DNA of 64,000 bases from an uncultured Prevotellaceae bacterium (lineage in GTDB: Bacteria; Bacteroidota; Bacteroidia; Bacteroidales; Bacteroidaceae). The stretch lies in NCBI GenBank assembly GCA_902769805.1, contig CACXQL010000001.1, forward strand, positions 118,536-182,535. The letters are read 5' to 3'. Below, piece by piece: positions 9,419 through 18,498 of the stretch. How positions within the stretch are numbered: the stretch's first letter is position 1; each line of letters starts with the position of its first letter. Under the pieces are notes generated by a model. That model saw nothing but the letters and a program-made list of their open reading frames with translations. It had not been told where the DNA came from and did no database searches. The position numbers and the translations under genes are program-made.

Positions 9419-10332
9419 AGGTTATAACCTGTAAGTAATAAGGCAGTGATACAGATAAGACAGAACGTGATATTTGTGATCTTGGTGTGGGTCAGAGCTA
9501 TGAAATGCCCTGTCAATGGTGCTGTATTGATAATCAGGATTCTAATTAACGGATCGTAGTACTGTGGTTGCAGACAGATGAAAGCAACTGTCAGAAGGTC
9601 TATCCATATAAAGATAACAAAGAGTTGGCGCGTACGGATCTTGTCGGAATAATAGGTGCGCCAATAATGAACGGTACCGATAACGGCAAGAAGGATAACG
9701 AAGGCGAAGGTTGTCGTCTGACTGTTGTTTAAGATACTAAAATCAAACGGTGTATGGAATCTTATCAATGGTGCGAAATGGTCGACAAACAGAGGAAGAC
9801 TGCCTTGATAGACCAACCAACAGATTCCTAACCAATAGGGGGTAATGATGCCCAAAAGGGAAGCGAAAAAGGTGCGCAGTGAGAACGATTGCAGACAGGA
9901 GAGCATCAGTATCCACAGGAAGGGTACAAAATAAAGAATATGTACAAAGGTGAGACTTGTCAGTCCGATGCACAGGAATCCGTAATAAGTCAGACCAGCG
10001 GCGGCCTTGTCTTGATAGGATTGAAACAGAATGAGATATGAGGCGACGATACACAACTGAGTGAGATTACCATAAAGGGAAGAGAACAGAAAGCATGCCA
10101 TACACGAGAGTATCAGAAAGGTTACTGATATCACCCGGGAATAGATGCGGATGAGGGCATTGCTGTTGTTCAGTAGCACCATTAGGTAGGTCGTCAGTAG
10201 AAAACAGCCGAACTGAATCCACCATTGTTTTTGAATCAGTCCTCCCAATAGCCATATTCCTATCGCATAGCATAAGATGACAGGTAGTGTCAGCCTGCTT
10301 CCCGATATCTTATTCTGTAGTAGCTCCTTCAA
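9394..10332 (-). CDS. Uncharacterised polytopic membrane protein, TTG start
   Basis: 312 residues with about ten hydrophobic segments and no recognisable catalytic motif; I do not recognise the family. Aromatic-rich loops (QWWIQFG, YWLGICWLVYQG) and Tyr/Phe-rich segments suggest a transport or lipid/glycan-related membrane protein, but this is open. The frame has a stop one codon upstream of the TTG at 10332, and the first in-frame ATG is about 50 codons in, inside the second membrane segment, so TTG (reading TTG AAG GAG CTA) is the likely initiation codon. Lies 29 bp after purD and overlaps the YqaA-like gene by 25 bp, so it is part of a purD operon. Confidence 0.75.
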   Translation of the reverse strand: MKELLQNKISGSRLTLPVILCYAIGIWLLGGLIQKQWWIQFGCFLLTTYLMVLLNNSNALIRIYSRVISVTFLILSCMACFLFSSLYGNLTQLCIVASYLILFQSYQDKAAAGLTYYGFLCIGLTSLTFVHILYFVPFLWILMLSCLQSFSLRTFFASLLGIITPYWLGICWLVYQGSLPLFVDHFAPLIRFHTPFDFSILNNSQTTTFAFVILLAVIGTVHYWRTYYSDKIRTRQLFVIFIWIDLLTVAFICLQPQYYDPLIRILIINTAPLTGHFIALTHTKITNITFCLICITALLLTGYNLWMSSSLY

Positions 10333-10355
10333 TTCTTAACTTTGAACTCTTAACG
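10328..10355. repeat. Degenerate 7-bp tandem repeat at the purD/membrane protein junction
   Basis: Forward strand units TTCAATT, CTTAACT, TTGAACT, CTTAACG; on the transcribed strand they follow a loose ARTTNAN pattern. The array occupies almost the whole 29-bp gap and contains the TTG start of the downstream gene. Confidence 0.65.
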
Positions 10356-10361
10356 ATACTA

Positions 10362-11630
10362 CTATAAGTCTGCACCGATGTCCCGACGGAAATACTTATC
10401 CGTGAACTGTATCTTCTGAGCCTCCTCAAAAGATTTCTGTAAGGCTTCTGCCTTATCCTTGCCGTAGGAAGAAACGGCAATGACACGACCACCGTTTGTG
10501 ACAACCTGTCCGTCTTTCAGTGCAGTTCCGCTATGGAAGACGATGCTGCCGTCTACTTCGTCGATACCATTGATGGGATATCCCTTCTTGTATTCCTGCG
10601 GATAACCGCCACTGACCAGCATGACACAGACAGCAGCACGTTCGTCGAACTCGATGGTGCGCTGGTCAAGGTTTCCTTCAGCCACACCTTCGAAAAGATC
10701 CACGATGTCACTCTTCAGACGCAGCATCACACTCTCTGTCTCCGGGTCACCCATACGACAATTGTATTCAATGACCATCGGGTCTCCCTTCACATTGATA
10801 AGTCCGAAGAAGATAAAGCCTTTATAGTCGATACCCTCGGCTTTCAGTCCCTCTACAGTAGGACGGATAATGCGGTCTTCTACCTTCTGCATCCATTCCC
10901 TGGTGGCGAAGGGCACAGGGGTTACAGAACCCATACCACCGGTGTTCAGACCCGTGTCGTGTTCTCCGATACGCTTGTAGTCCTTTGCCTCTGGCAGAAT
11001 CTTATAGTGTTCACCATCTGTCAATACGAAGACACTGCACTCGATACCACTCAGAAATTCCTCGATGACCACTTGTGAGGAGGCGTTGCCGAACATACCG
11101 CCCAGCATCTCCTTCAGTTCCTTCTTGGCTTCATCAAGGGTCGGGAGAATCAGCACACCTTTGCCTGCACAGAGGCCGTCGGCCTTTAGGACATAAGGAG
11201 CCTCTAAAGTCTCGAGGAACTTTAGTCCTTCCTCCACGTGTTCTCCGTCGAATGTCTGATAGCGTGCCGTGGGGATATGATGGCGCGCCATGAAAGCCTT
11301 GGCGAAATCTTTCGAGCCTTCGAGGACGGCACCCTGCTTGGAAGGTCCGATGACAGGGATATTCTTTGTGCGCTCGTCGCTACCGAGGTTGTCGTAGATA
11401 CCTTTTACCAGCGGATCCTCAGGACCAACTACTACCATATCTATCTGTTTATCCACACAGAACGACTTAATGGCTTCGAAGTCGTCCGCCTTCATGGCAA
11501 CATTCTCACCACAATTACTGGTTCCTGCATTGCCTGGTGCAATATACAGTTTCTCACATTTCTCACTCTGAGCGATTTTCCAGGCGAGTGCATGCTCACG
11601 TCCGCCACTGCCTAACAAAAGTATCTTCAT
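10362..11630 (-). CDS. purD: Phosphoribosylamine-glycine ligase (GAR synthetase)
   Basis: 422 residues, the normal length for PurD, which joins 5-phosphoribosylamine and glycine with ATP in step two of purine synthesis. It starts with the family signature [17 protein letters not shown], then shows [21 protein letters not shown], the ATP-grasp core [12 protein letters not shown] near 145, [12 protein letters not shown], the nucleotide/glycine region [16 protein letters not shown] and the metal-binding [11 protein letters not shown] near 290. All ATP-grasp elements seem intact. Own promoter at 11659-11666; heads an operon with two membrane proteins. Confidence 0.98.
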   Translation of the reverse strand: MKILLLGSGGREHALAWKIAQSEKCEKLYIAPGNAGTSNCGENVAMKADDFEAIKSFCVDKQIDMVVVGPEDPLVKGIYDNLGSDERTKNIPVIGPSKQGAVLEGSKDFAKAFMARHHIPTARYQTFDGEHVEEGLKFLETLEAPYVLKADGLCAGKGVLILPTLDEAKKELKEMLGGMFGNASSQVVIEEFLSGIECSVFVLTDGEHYKILPEAKDYKRIGEHDTGLNTGGMGSVTPVPFATREWMQKVEDRIIRPTVEGLKAEGIDYKGFIFFGLINVKGDPMVIEYNCRMGDPETESVMLRLKSDIVDLFEGVAEGNLDQRTIEFDERAAVCVMLVSGGYPQEYKKGYPINGIDEVDGSIVFHSGTALKDGQVVTNGGRVIAVSSYGKDKAEALQKSFEEAQKIQFTDKYFRRDIGADL

Positions 11631-11658
11631 TCTTCCAATGATTTTTAAAATAATGTTG

Positions 11659-11666
11659 CAAAGTTA
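11659..11666 (-). promoter_or_regulatory. Promoter -7 element (TAACTTTG) for purD
   Basis: Reverse-strand TAACTTTG lies 28 bp upstream of the purD ATG; the predicted start point is near 11652. No strong -33 TTTG and no PurR-like site were recognised. The remaining 70 bp down to 11740 hold no gene. Confidence 0.65.
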
Positions 11667-11739
11667 GGCATTTTAATTGAAATCAGAGAAACATTCCGTA
11701 ATTTTGTGTGTAGTTTTGAGATACTTTATGAATTAAGAA

Positions 11740-13248
11740 CTATGGAATTTTATTTAAATGGGGGACATATTTTACGGATTCACCATTCCCCTTCAGCAAA
11801 TCCGCCCATTCCTGGGGCTTGATGGTGACGGGACCAGTCATGAACTCAGGAATGTTGTAACACTTCATAAACTGACGATGGTAGTTCGGATCAGCAGAAG
11901 GCAACTCAAAGGGTTTGGTGCCATGACCATCCTTGTCGATATGAGCAAAGAATGGACGCGTATAGGTTCCATCATCACGGCGACTGCTGAACACCACCCA
12001 TTTGCCATTGCTCGACCATGAGTGATAACTTTCTGTGTCGGGTGAGTTGATCTCTTCTACGGGTCTCACCTTACCTGACTGAAGGTCTATCAGCCAAAGG
12101 TCTGCGTCATGGTGCCATATATGGAACACACCGTATTCAGCAAGGGCAAACATCAGATAACGACCATCGGGTGAGATTCGAGGGAGTGTGGCACTCTTAT
12201 CAAGGCTATCAGCAGAGAAGACGAGTTCGCGAGGACCGAAAGCCATCGTCTCCGGGTCGAAGCTCTTCTTGTAGATATTGTATTTCAGTTCTTTCGAACG
12301 TATAACTATTTCAGTGTTTCTCGATTGTGTAGAATCCTTTTTCTCGAAATGGGCACTACAGTAATAGAGTGTTTTGCCGTCTGGTGCCCATGCGGGGAAT
12401 ACTTCTAGTTCAGTACTATCGTTCTCCAGATTGGTCACTTCTCCTCTTTCCACGTCGAAGGCAATCAGGTCGCTCTGCAAGTCATACACTTCAATCTTGT
12501 TATGGTCAACGGTATGGAAGTTCTGAAAGGTCTTGTTGGAAGAATACACGATTAAGTTCAGCCAAGGATGCCATGCTGGATAGACTCCTGCCGAGAGGAT
12601 GGAGTCATTCTTCATATCCACCTTTTTCATCTTTCCATCGTAGGCAACGACGGTACCGCCATGGTTCTGTCGGGCATGGAACTGCATACGCTCAGGGTTG
12701 TATTGCTGGTAGTGGTGACAATTGATGCACTGACCTTCCTTCTCGAAACTGCAAAGCATATTGTCATAAATGACACTCTCGTCATAGTTTTCCAGACAAC
12801 GCTGGTTAATGGTTAAGGCCTCATAACTGATGAATGACGGAAAGATAAGGCGGTAACTCAGGTAACTGTCGATACTGTCAGGCGACACAAAGATACTAAA
12901 AGGCTTGTAGTGTGTCCACTGGTCTGCCTGGCAGGCATAGACATCAACAGTAATGGCACCTCCTTTTGCTTTCTCGGCGAGCCTGCGCCATTGGTCTGTT
13001 TCAGGCTGCGCCTTGTCTGCACAGATAATCTCGTCATCACCGACGGCATAGCGGGCAATCATTCTGTCAGCAGTCTCATCGAGTTGAAACGTAAGAGGAG
13101 CCATGTTTATAGGAATGGTAACATCTGTATAGTCGGGATATATCTTTGGTAACCGGTTGGTTTCAGTAAACGTCTCAGGCACGGAAGGGCCCACACACCC
13201 CACCAACGCCATACAACAGCCTATATATAATAAATGTCTGATTCTCAT
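11740..13248 (-). CDS. TolB-like (PD40) lipoprotein with one CxxCH haem-attachment motif
   Basis: 502 residues. Residues 1-18 form a lipoprotein signal ending in the lipobox LVGC (Cys18). An N-terminal region of about 190 residues contains a single CINCH motif (174-178), the covalent haem c site. The C-terminal part has repeated WD40/TolB-like propeller blades with the PD40 pattern, for example FPAWAPDGKTLYYCS, LPRISPDGRYLMF and YHSWSSNGKWVVFSSRR. The combination of mono-haem motif plus propeller on a lipid anchor suggests a periplasmic or surface redox/binding protein; the function is unknown. It follows the large membrane protein by 19 bp and probably shares its operon. Such proteins are sometimes labelled as TolB or cytochrome biogenesis proteins without evidence. 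Confidence 0.8.
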   Translation of the reverse strand: MRIRHLLYIGCCMALVGCVGPSVPETFTETNRLPKIYPDYTDVTIPINMAPLTFQLDETADRMIARYAVGDDEIICADKAQPETDQWRRLAEKAKGGAITVDVYACQADQWTHYKPFSIFVSPDSIDSYLSYRLIFPSFISYEALTINQRCLENYDESVIYDNMLCSFEKEGQCINCHHYQQYNPERMQFHARQNHGGTVVAYDGKMKKVDMKNDSILSAGVYPAWHPWLNLIVYSSNKTFQNFHTVDHNKIEVYDLQSDLIAFDVERGEVTNLENDSTELEVFPAWAPDGKTLYYCSAHFEKKDSTQSRNTEIVIRSKELKYNIYKKSFDPETMAFGPRELVFSADSLDKSATLPRISPDGRYLMFALAEYGVFHIWHHDADLWLIDLQSGKVRPVEEINSPDTESYHSWSSNGKWVVFSSRRDDGTYTRPFFAHIDKDGHGTKPFELPSADPNYHRQFMKCYNIPEFMTGPVTIKPQEWADLLKGNGESVKYVPHLNKIP

Positions 13249-13267
13249 TTTTTCACTATTTATAAAC

Positions 13268-15109
13268 TTAGTATTCTGGCAAATTACTCATCGTATAGTA
13301 ATCCAGATAGTATGTATCTTCAAAGAAGGGAGTGAGTGCCTCTCGTGCCACCCCAACATTCTGGCCATCATATTCCGACATAAAGGAAGCGAAACGTTCG
13401 AAAGATTCCTTTACTGCGGTATCGAAAGGCATCTTATCTAAATCTTTTCGGCCTCCTATCTTCCCGTACAGGTAGGCTGCCTCCTGATAGTAGCGTGGCA
13501 TGGGTTCATTGGGGTGAAGATCGACGTAGTTATAGAAATGATACCAGAATGTGTTGATGTTCTTGGTCCACAAGGTAGCCAACAGACACTGCTCCTGGAA
13601 GAATGGATCACCTTTATAAGTATTTTTCTCCAGTTGCTTCATCAGGAAGCGCTCTGTATAGCCCCCATCACTCCCCAGAAAATCTTGATAGTGAAGCATG
13701 TGGGTGATGGGCTCCATTTCGGCATTCTTGGCAATGCGTTCAGAATGTCCTAACAGCTTCTCTGCTTGCTCTGCCCAATCCCGATAGAACAGAGTCTGCT
13801 TCAAAAGACCAATATATTTGCGCGCCAACGGCTGGTCATTTTCAAGGATAGCACAATTAGCCAGAAGTTTATAGTCTTCGACACGGAAGCCAAACTCTAC
13901 TCCCATCTCCATGCACAGACGGTTGCAATAGTTCAATATGCCATACTGGTAGTATAACTGTGCACCATACACCAGCATCAGACGCATACCGAAAGGAGCA
14001 GCATACGCTTTGGAGCCATTTTTATAAAGGAACATCTCGTTTCCCTGGCGTCCCAGACGACTCAAGGCGAGGTTGCGCATCATCACGATAGCCCGGGTCG
14101 GTTCATCTTTCTGAGTGACAGCCTCTTTCAACACACCTTCCCAGTCAAGTTGCGAGATGCGGTGTTGCATCGCCAACTCACGATGGAAGTTTTCATCTTT
14201 CATCCAGAAATGATACACAGCGCCCACCAGTAGTACAGCGATTACAACCTGGCTACACAGATAACCGAACTTACCCATAGCCTTACCCGTCGGGCGCTCA
14301 GCCTTGTAGGTCACAGCCAGCGTCGCGAAGAAGAGAGCCAGCAAACAGTAAGGAATATAATAGGTAGGATAATTCTCCGTAATAAAGAACTTCGGCAGTT
14401 CCGCCCAATAGATATTGGCAAGGTTCGTCTCGTAATAGATGTAACGGTAGCAGAACAGCGGTACAGCGATAACACTTAATACTGCCACAACGCAATGGCT
14501 GACAGCCTCCATACGGGTAGCAGACAGTTGCCACGACCAGATGCCCATCAGTAATGCGGCAGCCAAGGCATAAATACCCATTAGCGGATAACCCACGGCA
14601 CAGGTTACCAAGATATATGCTGCACGAAGATAGTATTTGGCAGACACACATCTGAAACCCCACAAAAGCGCTACGACTGCCGTCGTACCAATGGTGGAAA
14701 TGAAGAAATGTCCACGCAGTTTCAGCATGTAAATCCAGTAGCCCAGCTCCATGTTGGTCAACAATAGGAGGGCGATAGGTATAAGCGTTAGGATAGCCCA
14801 GCGTGCCGGGATGCGGAACGTTCGTTTGACGAGGAACATCAGCAGCCACCACCAACAGGACAGCAGCAGCACACCCACCCACGGCTCATACAGGAACTGC
14901 GTAAACCACATGCCAACCCATGTGAGCAGACCACCAGGCACAACCATCTGCTCCTTCAAAAACGATGTCGAGCACAGGAAGAGGTTCTTCTCCTGGATTT
15001 TCCACAGCAGATGACTCTCACAAGACAGCAGCGCAATGGCTATCGCCAGGAGTGCCACCAGACACACGAGGCCATAAGCATTTGCTTTCAGGTGTTTCAG
15101 TATTGTCAT
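13268..15109 (-). CDS. Large membrane protein with C-terminal soluble helical domain (DUF6057-like)
   Basis: 613 residues from the ATG at 15109; a five-residue longer frame starts at a TTG and is less likely. Residues 1-280 hold about nine membrane segments (for example GLVCLVALLAIAIALLS and WAILTLIPIALLLLTNM). The rest is soluble and alpha-helical, with Trp/Tyr-rich repeats such as HRISQLDWEGVLKEA and YGAQLYYQYGILNYCN, resembling TPR-like repeats. The arrangement resembles a family I remember as DUF6057, found in Bacteroidota beside TolB-like lipoproteins; this is from memory and unverified. It stands between a CE6-like esterase (20-bp gap from the ATG) and the haem-motif lipoprotein (19-bp gap), so the three are likely one transcript. 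Confidence 0.7.
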   Translation of the reverse strand: MTILKHLKANAYGLVCLVALLAIAIALLSCESHLLWKIQEKNLFLCSTSFLKEQMVVPGGLLTWVGMWFTQFLYEPWVGVLLLSCWWWLLMFLVKRTFRIPARWAILTLIPIALLLLTNMELGYWIYMLKLRGHFFISTIGTTAVVALLWGFRCVSAKYYLRAAYILVTCAVGYPLMGIYALAAALLMGIWSWQLSATRMEAVSHCVVAVLSVIAVPLFCYRYIYYETNLANIYWAELPKFFITENYPTYYIPYCLLALFFATLAVTYKAERPTGKAMGKFGYLCSQVVIAVLLVGAVYHFWMKDENFHRELAMQHRISQLDWEGVLKEAVTQKDEPTRAIVMMRNLALSRLGRQGNEMFLYKNGSKAYAAPFGMRLMLVYGAQLYYQYGILNYCNRLCMEMGVEFGFRVEDYKLLANCAILENDQPLARKYIGLLKQTLFYRDWAEQAEKLLGHSERIAKNAEMEPITHMLHYQDFLGSDGGYTERFLMKQLEKNTYKGDPFFQEQCLLATLWTKNINTFWYHFYNYVDLHPNEPMPRYYQEAAYLYGKIGGRKDLDKMPFDTAVKESFERFASFMSEYDGQNVGVAREALTPFFEDTYYLDYYTMSNLPEY

Positions 15110-15129
15110 TTCTATATGGTGCAACAGAA

Positions 15130-16623
15130 TTAGTACCAGACAACCTTCTTGCCGTTGACGATATACAAGCCGCGTTGAGTAGGCTGTCCATTAATCTTGC
15201 GACCATCCAGTGTGTACCACACATCACGCTGAACATTGAACGTTGAACGTTGAATGTTTTTAATGCCTGTAGGAGGTATATCCGTTTCCTTCAGTGTGCA
15301 GAAGGTGAAATAGGTAGGCTCGTCGAACATGGCGGGATGGCTAACATCCTTCAAATACTTACCAGTACCTACATTCAATAACGTCCAGCCCTTGCCTTCT
15401 ACATATTCGATAGTCCATACTGCACCATCAGCAATCTCATAACCTCTCTGACCGTTCAACCCGTTGGCAAAGCAACAATCGCCTGTAACATCCTGCGAGT
15501 TCAGGCAGGCGGTATTGCCATCCACCTGATATTCTTCGCCATCAGAATCAACGAGCCTCAAAGAACGTCCGCCAGTGATTCTCGACAGTTTGAACAGATA
15601 TGCCTCATTGGACGAATCAAAGGCAGTCTTATAATCGCCATCAGCCATCTGCTGACCAGACAGACAGTAAAAAGCCTTCTGTTCTGCCTCATTCACAATA
15701 GCAAAGGGCTTACCCGATATAGCAGACAATCCACCCGTCAAGCGCTCATCGATGGTATAGTATTTCGTATATTGTTCCGGATGGTTCATCACGTCGAGGA
15801 CTTTCTCTGCATAACGCTTACCGAAGGTACGATAGCCTGCAGCCGAGAAATGCCAGGGGTCAACACCATTGCCAGGGATGCCATCGGCAGAGACCACATG
15901 ACCGGTGGGAATCACCTCGGGGATTTTTGCAACCACATGATTATGCCATGAACAGCCACCACCCATATTCTCATATTCAGTTTCACCGACAAAGATGGGT
16001 ACTTCGGAAGCTTTAAGTCCTAAGTCGTGTAGCATGTCCTTATAAATCTTCTTCACCATACCAGGCCACTTCTCGTCACCATTGTTCGACTCGCCCTGAT
16101 GTAACAGAATGCCTTTGATGACACCTACCTCCTGAGCCTTCTTTGCCATCTCAATGATGCGGCCGTAAGGGTTGCCGCCATAGTGGCGATTGGCCAAAGT
16201 CACCCACCACTCGGTGGGGTTGTCTTTCATTTTCTGCTCATACAAATCCTTGTCGAACATCTCGATAGGACTGCCACCCATAGCAACGGCGATGACACCG
16301 ATCTTTTTGTCGGGGAGTTCCTGTACCATCGTACGGCCAAAATAGTCCGTGGGGCCGAGTTTGCCGACAGGGCTGACGATAGGACACTCAGCCTTATACC
16401 AGTTGCCTAAAGTACGCTTGGGATTATCAAAGTTGCAGGTGGCAAGCATCTGGAAGCGCTCGTCGACATTGCCCACATCCTGGGCTTCCCACTGGGCATT
16501 ACCCTCCATGTTTGACTGACCAAAACAAATATAGATGTAGAAGTTAGGATCTACCTCTGCCTTTGCACCCATCACGGCGCACAGTAGCATCATAACTGTT
16601 AGAAAATAGTGTCTCATCTTCAT
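15130..16623 (-). CDS. Sialate O-acetylesterase-like / CE6 acetylxylan esterase with Por-like C-terminal tail
   Basis: 497 residues with a signal peptide ending near AKA (residue 22). The catalytic domain (about 25-275) has the SGNH-type features of family CE6: FGQSNMEGNAQ with the nucleophile Ser, a GVIAVAMGGSPIE block, LLHQGESN with the conserved Gln-Gly-Glu, and DPWHFSAAGY carrying the Asp/His pair. It would remove acetyl groups from xylan or similar glycans outside the cytoplasm. Residues ~300-450 form a second beta-rich domain, possibly carbohydrate binding. The tail after 465 (WYTLDGRKING ... GLYIVNGKKVV) resembles short sorting tails of secreted Prevotella proteins. Odd: just before the tail, a 28-bp array of 7-bp repeats is translated. 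First gene of the operon with the two genes downstream; promoter at 16672-16679. Confidence 0.85.
   Translation of the reverse strand: MKMRHYFLTVMMLLCAVMGAKAEVDPNFYIYICFGQSNMEGNAQWEAQDVGNVDERFQMLATCNFDNPKRTLGNWYKAECPIVSPVGKLGPTDYFGRTMVQELPDKKIGVIAVAMGGSPIEMFDKDLYEQKMKDNPTEWWVTLANRHYGGNPYGRIIEMAKKAQEVGVIKGILLHQGESNNGDEKWPGMVKKIYKDMLHDLGLKASEVPIFVGETEYENMGGGCSWHNHVVAKIPEVIPTGHVVSADGIPGNGVDPWHFSAAGYRTFGKRYAEKVLDVMNHPEQYTKYYTIDERLTGGLSAISGKPFAIVNEAEQKAFYCLSGQQMADGDYKTAFDSSNEAYLFKLSRITGGRSLRLVDSDGEEYQVDGNTACLNSQDVTGDCCFANGLNGQRGYEIADGAVWTIEYVEGKGWTLLNVGTGKYLKDVSHPAMFDEPTYFTFCTLKETDIPPTGIKNIQRSTFNVQRDVWYTLDGRKINGQPTQRGLYIVNGKKVVWY
15231..15258. repeat. In-frame 7-bp tandem repeat inside the esterase gene
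   Basis: Forward strand GAACATT, GAACGTT, GAACGTT, GAATGTT. Translated on the reverse strand it yields part of IKNIQRSTFNVQRD, a linker between the ancillary domain and the C-terminal tail. Same period and similar composition as the intergenic arrays. Confidence 0.8.
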
Positions 16624-16671
16624 ATTCGTATTTTACTTACTGTTGTTTTTCAATTAATTATTTTCCGACTG

Positions 16672-16679
16672 CAAAAATA
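16672..16679 (-). promoter_or_regulatory. Promoter -7 element (TATTTTTG) for the esterase operon
   Basis: Reverse-strand TATTTTTG lies about 50 bp upstream of the esterase ATG at 16623, in the 222-bp divergent region shared with the GH30 promoter. Confidence 0.55.
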
Positions 16680-16681
16680 CG

Positions 16682-16723
16682 AAGTAAAAGTGGAACATTC
16701 TTTTTAATGCGTTCCACGTACTT
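16682..16723. promoter_or_regulatory. Dyad between divergent esterase and GH30 promoters (possible operator)
   Basis: GTGGAAC (16690-16696) and GTTCCAC (16711-16717) are exact inverted repeats 14 bp apart, flanked by AAGTA (16682-16686) and TACTT (16719-16723), which also pair. The dyad sits where the -33 region of the esterase promoter should be. Rest of the 222-bp region is AT-rich with no gene. Confidence 0.5.
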
Positions 16724-16764
16724 TATTATTCGTAACATATAATACAACAGGTGTCGTAAAAATA

Positions 16765-16794
16765 TTGTTTATTACCCAATATTATGTACCTTTG
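16765..16794 (+). promoter_or_regulatory. Promoter for GH30
   Basis: TTG at 16765-16767 and TACCTTTG at 16787-16794 are 19 bp apart. Transcription would begin near 16801, giving a 45-nt leader before the ATG at 16846. Confidence 0.7.
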
Positions 16795-16845
16795 CATCCT
16801 CTGTCAATCAAACTATACAGGAATTACAATTAATTACAAATACTC

Positions 16846-18429
16846 ATGAAAAGATTTTTTACTTTTATCATTATTATCGGGCTGGTGGCAGGCACAGCCA
16901 TAGGAGCATCCAAGCCCACCAGCATTATTGTTTATAACATCCCGAAGCAGCATATCACCGGTTTTGGCGGTGCATGTTGTGACGGTGCTATGTGTCCCTT
17001 TGCCAAAGACACAAAACCTGTGGAATTGCTTTATGGTCCTGAATCAAAAATCGGACTGAACATCCTGCGTATGGAGATTTCTCCCAACTTTATCGGAGAT
17101 GTTATCGTGCCAGAGTGGGGCAACTGGGACTCTCCCTACGACTGGAAAGGCTCGCTGCCGTCGGCGAAGATTGTCAAACAGCGTGGCGGTATCGTCTTCG
17201 GCACACCGTGGTCACCTCCCGGTGAGTACAAGACCAACGGTACTGCCCAGGGCGGAAAGGTGAAAGAGAATGATAATGACCCGCAGAACAAACGTGGCAA
17301 ATTGCGTGAGGACTGCTACGAGAAGTTCTTTCCGTGGCTGAATACCTACTTGGGGTGGATGAAAGACAATGGTGTCGATGTTGATGCCGTATCCCTCCAG
17401 AACGAGCCCGACTGGTGGGTCAATTACTCTGGCTGTCTCTATGACCCTCAGGACTTGGTTAAACTTGTCAAAAACTATGCCTATATGCTCGATCGCGAGA
17501 AGTATCATGGTGTCAAACTTATCAGTGGCGAGCCATTGGGCTTCACTCAGAACTATACCGACCCACTTATGCAGGACGAGACGTGCCGCGAGCAGATTGA
17601 CATCGTGGCAGGCCACCTCTATGGACATTTGCCCCTTCAGTATATGAAGCATGCAGGTGTTCTTCCTCTCAAATACGGCAAGGAATTGTGGATGACGGAA
17701 CACTCTGTACTTGACAACATTGACCACATGCCCACTTGGTACGAGAACCTCATCTTTGCGGAGGAACTCAACGAGTGTATGCTGGCTGGTTGTACCGGTT
17801 ACATCTACTGGTATCTGCGTGCCCATTGGTCTTTCTGCGGAACAGGTCAGTCGTGGACGTATAAAATAAATGGTGTAGATTATACTGCTAGTTCCCCAGA
17901 TAACAAGAAGAACGTGTTGCTGCCTCGTGCCTTCGTCATGTCCCACTTCTCGAAGTATGTTACAGGCTCTACCCGTTTAGAGACCTCAAAAGACAATGAA
18001 GGGGGACGTGAAAAAGAAGAAGTGGCAGCGCCTTTTGAGTATTCCGCATACATCAAAGACAACACCATCATCGTGATGGCTATCAACACCACGCAAAATG
18101 ACCGTAAACTGAAAATCAAGCTACCGTTCAAAGTAAAGAGTGGCATACTCTTGCAATCGCTGGGCAATGAGGAAGAAAACCTCTGCCAAAAAGAGGACAT
18201 CACTATCGACGAGCCTGTAAGTGAGGTGCTTGTCGAGATGCCATACGAAAGCCTGAACACCTATATCTTCACAATAGACCAAAGCACTGCTATTGATGAG
18301 GTAAGACAGGCTGGCGAAGGTACCAAGACCTATTTCGACCTGCAGGGTCACCGACTGACCCATCCACGCGGACTGTGCATCGAGAGAAGTGCTGACGGTA
18401 CATCACGAAAAGTTATTATGAAACGATAA
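16846..18429 (+). CDS. GH30 family glycoside hydrolase (glucuronoxylanase-like) with Por-like tail
   Basis: 527 residues with a signal peptide of about 20 residues. The TIM-barrel part carries the two GH30 catalytic glutamates: acid/base Glu187 in SLQNEPDW and nucleophile Glu285 in LWMTEHSV. Supporting motifs are HITGFGGACCDGAM near the N-terminus, ILRMEISPN, and FGTPWSPPGEYK. A small beta domain follows (about 380-480), typical of GH30. The N-terminal GFGG and the PWSPPG block occur throughout the family, so the substrate (glucuronoxylan, beta-1,6-glucan or other) is inferred from the neighbouring xylan locus. The C-terminus (YFDLQGHRLTHPRGL) is a Por-like sorting tail. Monocistronic between its promoter and the terminator at 18450; convergent with GH43. 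Confidence 0.87.
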   Translation: MKRFFTFIIIIGLVAGTAIGASKPTSIIVYNIPKQHITGFGGACCDGAMCPFAKDTKPVELLYGPESKIGLNILRMEISPNFIGDVIVPEWGNWDSPYDWKGSLPSAKIVKQRGGIVFGTPWSPPGEYKTNGTAQGGKVKENDNDPQNKRGKLREDCYEKFFPWLNTYLGWMKDNGVDVDAVSLQNEPDWWVNYSGCLYDPQDLVKLVKNYAYMLDREKYHGVKLISGEPLGFTQNYTDPLMQDETCREQIDIVAGHLYGHLPLQYMKHAGVLPLKYGKELWMTEHSVLDNIDHMPTWYENLIFAEELNECMLAGCTGYIYWYLRAHWSFCGTGQSWTYKINGVDYTASSPDNKKNVLLPRAFVMSHFSKYVTGSTRLETSKDNEGGREKEEVAAPFEYSAYIKDNTIIVMAINTTQNDRKLKIKLPFKVKSGILLQSLGNEEENLCQKEDITIDEPVSEVLVEMPYESLNTYIFTIDQSTAIDEVRQAGEGTKTYFDLQGHRLTHPRGLCIERSADGTSRKVIMKR

Positions 18430-18449
18430 AACAGGAAGATACTATAAAG

Positions 18450-18483
18450 AAATGCCCTGCTACGAAGACGTGACAGGGCATTT
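18450..18483. terminator. Bidirectional terminator between GH30 and GH43
   Basis: AAATGCCCTG (18450-18459) pairs perfectly with CAGGGCATTT (18474-18483) around a 14-nt loop. A T-rich run follows on the forward strand and the reverse strand also has T/A-rich flank, so it can serve both convergent genes. Confidence 0.85.
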
Positions 18484-18498
18484 CTTATTCTTAAATAA

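Noticed and set aside
11699-11720. Forward-strand TAATTTTG and TAGTTTTG promoter-like elements
   Set aside because: No forward gene follows; both lie in an AT-rich gap between reverse-strand genes.
17212-17946. A 244-codon frame antisense to GH30
   Set aside because: The forward frame has both GH30 glutamates, a signal peptide and a promoter; the antisense frame has none of these.
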